From assembly GCF_011044995.1 (NCBI RefSeq), contig NZ_JAAKZW010000065.1, positions 1-34,542 of the forward strand: 34,542 nt of DNA. Reading direction: 5' to 3'. Below the pieces are notes generated by a model, which worked only from the letters and a program-made list of their open reading frames with translations, did not search any database and was not told the origin of the DNA. The stretch comes from Streptomyces mesophilus. Lineage in GTDB: Bacteria; Actinomycetota; Actinomycetes; Streptomycetales; Streptomycetaceae. This document shows, one piece after another, positions 16,639 to 22,589 of this stretch (position 1 is its first letter; each line of letters opens with the position of its first letter). Position numbers and translations under genes: made by a program.

Positions 16639-17016
16639 TCAGCGGGTGGATGTCTGCTGGGCCAGGACGGCCAGGTGCATCGCGAGGAAGTTGATCTCGG
16701 AGTCCGGGAGGTGGGCGCCCAGTGCGGTGCCGGCACGCTCGGCGATCTCGTGGGCGCGGGCCACCGCCTCGGGGTGGGCGGCGAGTTCGGCCCGTACCTG
16801 CTCGTCGGTGAGGAACTGCTCGATCGGCTCGCCGGCCAGGAGGCGGGTGAGCGCCATCATCAGATGGCTGGTGAGCATGCCCGCGGTCTCCTCGGTGACC
16901 GGGCGGCCCTCGTCTGCGAGCGCGATCAGTTCGGCGGTCACGAAGTCGGCCACCTCGGGCCGGACTTGACCGCTCTCACGGAACAGCTGGATGCGGAGCG
17001 CGAGCTGATCGTCCAT
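16639..17016 (-). CDS. yhfY: YhfY-like PRD-domain protein
   Basis: Single PTS-regulation-domain (PRD) protein, 125 residues from ATG 17016. PRD features: LTSHLMMALTRLLAGEP (first His region) and DSEINFLAMHLAVLAQQ (second His region), the two histidine-containing helices of the fold. PRDs are normally phosphorylated by the PTS and usually sit in activators or antiterminators; here the domain stands alone, with no DNA- or RNA-binding part. ATG 17016 has GAAGG seven bases upstream; an ATG at 17043, nine codons earlier, is nearly as good. It is the first gene of the yhf operon, about 60 bases from the candidate operon promoter. The role may be to sense phosphorylation state and modulate YhfU/YhfT or YhfZ (inference). 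Confidence 0.83.
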   Translation of the reverse strand: MDDQLALRIQLFRESGQVRPEVADFVTAELIALADEGRPVTEETAGMLTSHLMMALTRLLAGEPIEQFLTDEQVRAELAAHPEAVARAHEIAERAGTALGAHLPDSEINFLAMHLAVLAQQTSTR

Positions 17017-17059
17017 GACCTTCCCTTCCTTCACTTGGGCCATTTCCTTCCCCCTGCCT

Positions 17060-17155
17060 TGGGCCCTTCACTTGCCTTGGACAGTAACCAGGATTCTGGA
17101 TTCTCAAGAGGGCCCTTGGTCCTGTCCTTACCGGGCCCTTAAACCGGGCCCTTAA
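17060..17155. repeat. Four GGGCCCTT copies between yhfY and yhfZ
   Basis: GGGCCCTT occurs at 17061-17068, 17110-17117, 17133-17140 and 17146-17153; the last two are within a direct repeat CCGGGCCCTTAA (17131-17142 and 17144-17155). GGGCCC is itself palindromic. The copies flank the operator and promoter at 17080-17110. The last pair lies just behind the yhfZ stop and may act as a weak terminator or a protein-binding array. Confidence 0.6.
17080..17110 (-). promoter_or_regulatory. yhfY-W operon promoter with candidate YhfZ operator
   Basis: Reading on the minus strand: TTGAGA (-35-like, 17106-17101), then the near-palindrome ATCCAGAATCCTGG, then TACTGT (-10-like, 17085-17080) after about 15 bases, a short spacer. 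The 22 bases at 17080-17101 match those at 18120-18141 at 21 positions. The symmetric core (CCAGGATTCTGG on +) lies between the promoter hexamers, a position where a bound repressor would block RNA polymerase. Transcription would start roughly 30-60 bases before yhfY. Confidence 0.65.
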
Positions 17156-17171
17156 GTGGTCCGGCGCCCGG

Positions 17172-18113
17172 TCAGTACGAGGGGATCCGCTCGCCCCGCA
17201 GTACTTCCTGCTGCAGCGCGGTGACGAGCGAGAGATCGAGACCATCCCGTACGGCTTCCAGCGCATGCGCACCCTCGGAGCGTCCGACGATGGCGGCGGA
17301 GGAATTGCGCAGGGAGAGCTCGCGGGTGATCTCGTCGCCGAGCGGGAGCACATCCACGACATCGCCGCCGAGCCGGTCCACCTCGTCGATGTTCCAGACG
17401 GTGGCGTCCACGCGGGCGTGCCGGAAGAGATCGCGCAGCTGCATGTACGAGGCCTCGACCCACTCGATGTCGTCGCGCCCCGCGAAGGCCCGCTCGACGA
17501 GCATCGACTGGTCCTGCGAGGAGTGGTCGATCGCCACCCGCAGCCCGGGCCGCGTGGGTTCGGCGCCCTGGCGGACGAGTATCCCGTGGGCGCCGACGTA
17601 GGTGGCCGGTCCGAGATCGGCGACCAGTTCGACAGGCTCGCCCGCCTCGATCAGCCGGTCCGCGGCGAAGCGCGAGAGGACGACCAGGTCGACCTTCCGC
17701 TCGACCAGTGCCGTGACCCGGTCGGTCGCACCGCGCATGAACGTGATCGCGAACGGGGCGCCGGCCTGCTCGAAAGCGCTCCGAAGGCCGGTCGCGAGAC
17801 CCTCGTAACGCCGTGAGTACGGCAGTGGCATCGCGGCGAGCAGCGTGCCCAGGCCCGACAGACGCCACAGTATGGCGCGGTCGGAGCGGACCAGGAACGT
17901 GCCGAGGTGGCCGCGGGCCTGGGTGGTGATGGCGCCCGATTCCTCCAGGAGCTGCAGCGCGGCCTGGACCGTGCCGTTGCCGACCTTCAGTTCTTCGGCG
18001 AAGTCCCGCAGCCGGGGGAGCCGGGTGTCGGGCTCATGGCCGAGGAGCAGCACCGCCAGCTGGCGTGCGGTGAGGCCGTTGCGGGTCAGGAAGCGCTCGT
18101 CGATGCCGTTCAC
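17172..18113 (-). CDS. yhfZ: YhfZ-type GntR-like transcriptional regulator
   Basis: 313-residue regulator, close to the length of E. coli YhfZ. A winged-helix DNA-binding domain is at about residues 15-80 (RNGLTARQLAVLLL, LPRLRDFAEELKVGNGTVQAALQLLEESG, then the wing). A C-terminal domain resembling a periplasmic solute-binding fold (YhfZ_C type) follows, from RYEGLATGLRSAFEQAG to the end, and should bind the pathway ligand. The start is taken as GTG 18113. A -10-like TACTGT ends seven bases before it, so the mRNA would begin at or next to the GTG and be leaderless; there is no Shine-Dalgarno sequence. It is a separate transcription unit upstream of and parallel to the yhfY-W operon. Both carry the same palindromic operator, so it probably represses itself and the operon. 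Confidence 0.87.
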   Translation of the reverse strand: MNGIDERFLTRNGLTARQLAVLLLGHEPDTRLPRLRDFAEELKVGNGTVQAALQLLEESGAITTQARGHLGTFLVRSDRAILWRLSGLGTLLAAMPLPYSRRYEGLATGLRSAFEQAGAPFAITFMRGATDRVTALVERKVDLVVLSRFAADRLIEAGEPVELVADLGPATYVGAHGILVRQGAEPTRPGLRVAIDHSSQDQSMLVERAFAGRDDIEWVEASYMQLRDLFRHARVDATVWNIDEVDRLGGDVVDVLPLGDEITRELSLRNSSAAIVGRSEGAHALEAVRDGLDLSLVTALQQEVLRGERIPSY

Positions 18114-18143
18114 GCAGCCGACAGTAACCAGGATCCTGGATAT
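18114..18143 (-). promoter_or_regulatory. yhfZ promoter with 12-bp palindromic operator
   Basis: Minus strand: TTGCAC (-35) at 18149-18144, an 18-base spacer containing the perfect palindrome CCAGGATCCTGG (18129-18140 on +), then TACTGT (-10) at 18125-18120. The GTG start codon follows seven bases later. Spacing and hexamers are good for a vegetative-type promoter, and the operator sits squarely between them. The same 22-base site recurs upstream of yhfY. Confidence 0.7.
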
Positions 18144-18177
18144 TGTGCAAGGGTCTTGCTGCGGGTCCACGTCCGGC

Positions 18178-18222
18178 TTGACGAAGGCGCACAAAATGCC
18201 GGAAATGCCCGCCTCTCGAATA
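18178..18222 (+). promoter_or_regulatory. Candidate ftsH promoter
   Basis: TTGACG at 18178-18183 is a good -35 in the short spacer before ftsH. The -10 at the expected distance (around 18201-18207, GGAAATG) is poor, so the call is weak. The YhfZ operator at 18120-18141 lies about 40 bases upstream of it, so cross-regulation is conceivable. Confidence 0.3.
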
Positions 18223-20157
18223 ATGGCGAGCGTGACAGCCCCCAGCCCCGTGCCCCCGCGCGACCGCACCGACCAGCCGTGGCGCTCCGAGGGTGCACCG
18301 CCGCCGCCCCCGCCCAAGAAGAAGCTGTCCTGGCGCAGCCTGCTGTGGACGGCGCTGCTCGTCTATCTGCTGACCAACCTGCTGCTCGGCTTCTTCGGCG
18401 ACGACAAGCCCAAGACGATCTCGTACACCGAGTTCAGCAGCCAGCTGAACGCCGGCAACGTCGAGAAGATCTACGCCAAGGGCGACCAGATCCAGGGTGA
18501 CCTCAAGAAGGAAGCCGAGGTCCCCGACGGCGGCAAGGGGAACTACCAGGAGTTCATCACCCAGCGCCCGAGCTGGGCGGACGACCAGATCTGGGACGAG
18601 CTGACCAAGCAGAAGGTCACCGTCACCGCGGAGCCGGTCTACAAGGAGCCGAGCCTCCTGACCAACCTGCTCCTCTCCCTTCTGCCGATCCTGGTGCTCG
18701 TCGGCCTGTGGATGTTCATGGCCCGCCGGATGGCCGCCGGGATGGGCGGTGGCGCGGGCGGCATGCTGGGGCGCAAACAGCCGCCGAAACCGGTCGAGTT
18801 GGAGGGCGCCAAGCGGACCACGTTCGCGGATGTCGCGGGCATCGACGAGGTCGAGGGCGAGCTCAACGATGTCGTCGACTTTCTCAAGAACCCCGACGCG
18901 TACCGCAAGATGGGCGCCAAGATGCCCGGCGGCGTGCTCCTCGCGGGCCCGCCCGGAACCGGTAAGACGCTGCTCGCGCGGGCCGTCGCCGGTGAGGCCG
19001 AGGTGCCGTTCTTCTCCGCGTCCGCGTCCGAGTTCATCGAGATGATCGTGGGCGTCGGCGCCTCGCGCGTACGCGAACTCTTCGCCGAGGCGCGGAAGGT
19101 GGCGCCCGCCATCATCTTCATCGACGAGATCGACACCATCGGCCGGGCCCGCGGCGGCGGCTCCGGGATGGGCGGCCACGACGAGCGCGAGCAGACGCTC
19201 AACCAGATCCTCACCGAGATGGACGGCTTCTCCGGTTCCGAGGGCGTCGTGGTCCTCGCGGCCACCAACCGCGCCGACATCCTCGACCCGGCGCTCACCC
19301 GGCCGGGACGCTTCGACCGCACGGTCATGGTGAGCCCGCCCGACCGCAAGGGCCGCGAGGCCATCCTGAAGATCCATACGCGCGAGATTCCGCTCGCGGA
19401 CGGCGTCGACCTCGCCCAGGTCGCCCGTACGACACCGGGTATGACCGGTGCCGAACTCGCCAACCTGGCCAACGAGGCGGCCCTGCTCGCGGTCAAGCGC
19501 AAGCAGTCCGAGGTGAGTCAGTCCGACCTGTCCGACGCCCTGGAGAAGGTCCAGCTCGGCGCCGAACGCCCGCTGGTGATGCCCGACGAGGAGCGCCGGC
19601 GCACCGCGTACCACGAGAGCGGGCACGCGCTGCTCGGCATGCTGCAGCCGGGCGCGGACCCGGTCCGCAAGATCACCATCGTGCCGCGCGGCCGCGCCCT
19701 CGGCGTCACTCTCTCCACTCCGGACGCCGACAAGTACGCGTACACCGAGGAGTATCTGCGCGGCCGGATCATCGGCGCGCTCGGCGGCATGGCGGCCGAG
19801 CAGGTCGTCTTCGACGAGATCACCACGGGCGCCGAGAACGACCTGGAACAGGTCACCAACATCGCCCGCGGCATGGTCGCCCGCTGGGGCATGAGCGAGC
19901 GCGTCGGCCGCCTCTCGGCGGTCCCGAACGACGGCCAGAGCCCGTACGGCCTGGCCGCGGCGCCCTCGACGCTCGACGCGATCGACGGCGAGATGCGCCG
20001 CATCGTCGACGAGTGCTACGAGGCCGCCTGCCGCCAACTGCGCGACCACCGCGCCCAGCTGGACGCCCTCTCGGAGGCCCTGCTCGCCAACGAGACGCTG
20101 GACGAGGCGGATGCGTACCGGGCGGCGGGGATCACGCGGTTGACCAAGGAGACATGA
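18223..20157 (+). CDS. ftsH: FtsH-family ATP-dependent zinc metalloprotease
   Basis: Membrane-anchored AAA+ protease, 644 residues, which degrades misfolded membrane proteins and selected soluble targets. A proline-rich N-terminus is followed by membrane segment 1 (SLLWTALLVYLLTNLLLGFF, about 38-57), an external region of about 90 residues, and membrane segment 2 (LLLSLLPILVLVGLWMFMA). AAA motifs: Walker A GPPGTGKTLLARAVAGEAEV near 242, Walker B IIFIDEIDTIG, and ATNRADILDPALTRPGRFDR. Zinc motif TAYHESGHALLG near 463, with a further acidic ligand expected in GAENDLEQ. Start is uncertain: ATG 18223, GTG 18232 and ATG 18196 (the last with GAAGG eight bases before) are all possible. Streptomyces often carry another ftsH near folE, so this may be the second copy; that cannot be checked here. 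Confidence 0.93.
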   Translation: MASVTAPSPVPPRDRTDQPWRSEGAPPPPPPKKKLSWRSLLWTALLVYLLTNLLLGFFGDDKPKTISYTEFSSQLNAGNVEKIYAKGDQIQGDLKKEAEVPDGGKGNYQEFITQRPSWADDQIWDELTKQKVTVTAEPVYKEPSLLTNLLLSLLPILVLVGLWMFMARRMAAGMGGGAGGMLGRKQPPKPVELEGAKRTTFADVAGIDEVEGELNDVVDFLKNPDAYRKMGAKMPGGVLLAGPPGTGKTLLARAVAGEAEVPFFSASASEFIEMIVGVGASRVRELFAEARKVAPAIIFIDEIDTIGRARGGGSGMGGHDEREQTLNQILTEMDGFSGSEGVVVLAATNRADILDPALTRPGRFDRTVMVSPPDRKGREAILKIHTREIPLADGVDLAQVARTTPGMTGAELANLANEAALLAVKRKQSEVSQSDLSDALEKVQLGAERPLVMPDEERRRTAYHESGHALLGMLQPGADPVRKITIVPRGRALGVTLSTPDADKYAYTEEYLRGRIIGALGGMAAEQVVFDEITTGAENDLEQVTNIARGMVARWGMSERVGRLSAVPNDGQSPYGLAAAPSTLDAIDGEMRRIVDECYEAACRQLRDHRAQLDALSEALLANETLDEADAYRAAGITRLTKET

Positions 20158-20264
20158 GAAGTCGTACGAGGCCTGTGGGAAGTCGTACGGGGCCCTGTGG
20201 GAAGTCGTACGGGGCCCTGTGAGAAGGCGTACGGGCCCTGTGAGAAGGCGGACGGAGTCGTAGG
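20156..20264. repeat. Tandem 21-22 bp repeat behind ftsH
   Basis: Five head-to-tail units: 20156-20176, 20177-20198, 20199-20220, 20221-20241 and a degenerate copy from 20242. The consensus begins G(A/G)GAAGTCGTACGGGGCCCT; units 2 and 3 are identical. Each unit holds a near-palindrome ACGGGGCCCTGT, so neighbouring copies can pair in alternative hairpins. The array fills the space between the convergent ends of ftsH and the ligase gene. It could serve as a terminator or be a slippage product. Confidence 0.85.
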
Positions 20265-20275
20265 GGCGGGCGCTG

Positions 20276-21400
20276 TCACCCGGCCCCGATGACCGACGGG
20301 GCGGTCCCACCCTCCGCCGTCGCCACGAGCAGGTCGTCCACTACCGCCGTGAGCCCTCGTGCGGCGGAGGCTCGTTGCCGCGCCGCACCGCCGCCCGCCG
20401 TCAGGAGCTCCCGCAGCCATGCCGTGGCCGGGAGCAGGTCCTCGCCGAGATACGGTCCGACGCGCGCGAACAGCTCGGTGAGGACGGTCCGTACGGGATG
20501 CAATGCGCCGGTGAGCGGATCGAGATGGTCGCCCTGGAGCCCGTCGCGGGCGGCCCGCCAGTACGCCACCCGCAGCAGCTCCGGCGAAGGCTCGGGCCCG
20601 GTGTCGCCCCGGTCGACCGCCGCGTCCGCCTCCTGTACCAACGCCCGTACCAGCGCCGCGATCAAAGCCGAGGTCGACGCGGACTGCGGCACGTCGGCCG
20701 CCCTGACCTCCAGGGTCGGCAGCGTGTGCGACAGCCGGATGTCCCACCACAAGGTGCCCTCGTCCACGAGCGCCCCGGTGTCCAGGAGCCGGGCGGCCGT
20801 CTCGTCGTAGTGGCGCGCGGAGCGGAAGTACGGTGGCGGCCCCGCGACCGGCCAGCGCTGCAGGCCGACGCTGCGCCAGCTCGCGTATCCGGTGTCCCGG
20901 CCGCACCAGAAGGGCGAGTTGGCGGCGAGGGCGACCAGGAGCGGAAGCCGCGGGCGCAGATGATTGCTGAGGAGCACGGCCCGGTCCCGGTCCGGTGCGT
21001 GGACGTGCACATGCACCGCGCAGACGGTCACCTCGTCGTGCAGCGCACGGAACGTGGCATCGCCGCGCTGCTGCCGTTCGCCCGGCGTGATCGCCGCGGG
21101 CGCCACGGTTCCCCGTACGGGGGAGCCGCTGGCCACGACGCCGGCCCCCGCCCGCGCGGCGGCGGACATCAACTCGCGTCGTGCGTGGGTGAGTTGATCG
21201 AGGATCTCCGTCGCGGGGCCGCACGGTGCGGTCCTCGTCTCCACCTGCATGTCCGTGAACTCGGGGCCGACGCGTTCGCCGAGCACCGGTCTCGCCTCGG
21301 CGATCACCTGCCCGGCCCGCGCCGCCATCAGCCTGGAGTCGGGGTCGACGACGAGGAACTCCTCCTCCACCCCGATGGAACGCTCCACCATGTCCGCCAT
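20276..21400 (-). CDS. Carboxylate-amine ligase, YbdK / glutamate-cysteine ligase 2 family
   Basis: About 374 residues, the normal length for the YbdK-type GCS2 family, ATP-dependent enzymes that join a carboxylate (often glutamate) to an amine. The N-terminal signature SIGVEEEFLVVDPDSRLM is clear. It is followed by EFTDMQVETRTAPC, AVHVHVHAPDRDRAVLLSNHLRP (the H-x-H-x-H strand), NSPFWCGRDTGYASWRS and LWWDIRLSHTLPTLEVRAAD. In Streptomyces, which use mycothiol, these are not classical glutathione enzymes, so the substrate is open. Starts at 21409 (GTG), 21400 (ATG) and 21391 (ATG) are all possible; none has an excellent ribosome binding site. It lies 70-80 bases downstream of the methyltransferase gene on the same strand, possibly co-transcribed. 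Confidence 0.9.
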   Translation of the reverse strand: MADMVERSIGVEEEFLVVDPDSRLMAARAGQVIAEARPVLGERVGPEFTDMQVETRTAPCGPATEILDQLTHARRELMSAAARAGAGVVASGSPVRGTVAPAAITPGERQQRGDATFRALHDEVTVCAVHVHVHAPDRDRAVLLSNHLRPRLPLLVALAANSPFWCGRDTGYASWRSVGLQRWPVAGPPPYFRSARHYDETAARLLDTGALVDEGTLWWDIRLSHTLPTLEVRAADVPQSASTSALIAALVRALVQEADAAVDRGDTGPEPSPELLRVAYWRAARDGLQGDHLDPLTGALHPVRTVLTELFARVGPYLGEDLLPATAWLRELLTAGGGAARQRASAARGLTAVVDDLLVATAEGGTAPSVIGAG

Positions 21401-21481
21401 GGCCCCCACGCTCCCACGCCACCGCCCGGCGTGACCGAAAGGCCCGCCGGGCGGTGAAGGGGGACTGCGCCCGTTGACGGA

Positions 21482-22345
21482 TCAGGTCGTTCGCGCCACC
21501 AAGTACCGGAACACGTTCGCCATCCACACCGTCCCGTCCCTCCGCAGATGCGGATGCAGGGACTCGGTCAGTTCCTTGCGGACCTGGCGTGCGTCCGTCG
21601 CGCCGACCGCCGCGTCGAACAGGCCGGTCGACAGGAGTCCGCGGACCGCGCTGTCCATGTCGGCGTAGCCGAAGGGGCAGGCCACCCGCCCGGAGCCGTC
21701 GGGCTTGAGCCCGGCCCGCTGGGCCACGTCCTCCAGATCGTCCCGCTCCGAGGGCCGCCAACTCCCCGTGGAGCGCAGCGGATCCGCGAGCCGCGTCGCC
21801 ACCCGCAGCACCGAGGACGTGGTGCACCGTTCGGGCGGTCCCCAGCCGGCGAGCACCACGGTCGACCCGCGCTCGGCGAGCGGCGCCGCCCGTTCGAGGA
21901 GGGGCGCGAGCCCCTCCGAGTCCCCGGCCATGCAGCCGATCGGCTGGAACGCGGTGATCATGTTGTACGGGGGACGGCCGACGTCCACCGCGGCCTCGGG
22001 CCCGCCTTCCATGAGCCGGGCGTCGGCCGCGTGGTCGTCCCACAGTCCGTCGGGCAGCAGCCGCTCGCGTGCCAGGGCGAGCCGCTCGGGGCAGAGATGT
22101 TCGACGCCGGTGACCGAGGCGCCGCGCGTGGCCGCCATCAGGAGAGCGAGCCCGGAGCCGCAGCCGAGACCCAGCAGCCGGGTGCCGGCGCCTACTTCGA
22201 GTCGTTCGTGGACCGCGTCGTAGAGCGGTACGAGCATCCGCTCCTGAATCTCCGCCCAGTCACGCGCGCCTAGATGGGCATCCGTCGCCCGGGGGGTGCT
22301 GGTACCCGGGTGGGTCAGGTGCCGTTGCGCGAGCGTAGGTGTCAT
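21482..22345 (-). CDS. Class I SAM-dependent methyltransferase
   Basis: 287-residue predicted methyltransferase with Rossmann motif I as RLLGLGCGSGLALLMAATRG (about residues 56-75), an acidic end of strand 2 at VTGVEHLCPERLALARERL, and motif IV near YNMITAFQPIGCMAG. A C-terminal section (CPFGYADMDSAVRGLLSTGLFDAAVGATDARQ onward) resembles that of small-molecule methyltransferases. The substrate is not recognisable. ATG 22345 was chosen; GGGG upstream is a weak ribosome site. It is divergent from the prolyl-tRNA synthetase gene and precedes the carboxylate-amine ligase, which could use the same substrate class. Confidence 0.85.
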   Translation of the reverse strand: MTPTLAQRHLTHPGTSTPRATDAHLGARDWAEIQERMLVPLYDAVHERLEVGAGTRLLGLGCGSGLALLMAATRGASVTGVEHLCPERLALARERLLPDGLWDDHAADARLMEGGPEAAVDVGRPPYNMITAFQPIGCMAGDSEGLAPLLERAAPLAERGSTVVLAGWGPPERCTTSSVLRVATRLADPLRSTGSWRPSERDDLEDVAQRAGLKPDGSGRVACPFGYADMDSAVRGLLSTGLFDAAVGATDARQVRKELTESLHPHLRRDGTVWMANVFRYLVARTT

Positions 22346-22589
22346 GAAGAGCGCCCCAATCGCCGAGAGAGCCGAGAGTGTCGACGGTGACTTGGTGTGC
22401 CGGTGTGTTGGTGTTGTTCCGGACTGCCCGCCCCCGTGCGGTGCGCCCGCACTCCCCCCGTATGCCAGACAACTCCCCATCCGCGCCCGCGTCCAGAGGG
22501 CAAAAGCAAAGCTTGGGTGCGCCCCGCCGAGCCCCGGGCGGGGGAAATGAACTCCCTTCCGGCGCGGCCTCCGCCGTACCATGCGCGCC
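22346..22589. promoter_or_regulatory. Divergent spacer between methyltransferase and proS
   Basis: About 240 bases without a gene. It holds GT-rich direct repeats (GGTGTGCCGGTGTGTTGGTGT around 22392-22412) toward the methyltransferase side. I see no T-box, tRNA-like element or convincing promoter pair; the last bases before proS are GC-rich with no clear ribosome binding site, so proS may have a short leader. Confidence 0.3.

Noticed and set aside
13542..16694. Very long + strand open frame of about 1050 codons
   Set aside because: It lies antisense to php, yhfT and yhfU, is rich in Arg/Gly/Glu/His of the shadow type, and has no recognisable domain. High GC keeps antisense frames open.
20156..20264. 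CRISPR array
   Set aside because: Units are head-to-tail with no spacers and no cas genes near.
18034..20310. Minus-strand open frame of about 758 codons opposite ftsH
   Set aside because: Antisense to a clearly real ftsH, composition of a shadow frame (Arg/Leu/Gly-rich), no known motif.
22346..22589. T-box leader for proS
   Set aside because: No AGGGTGG-type T-box sequence or specifier stem could be found.
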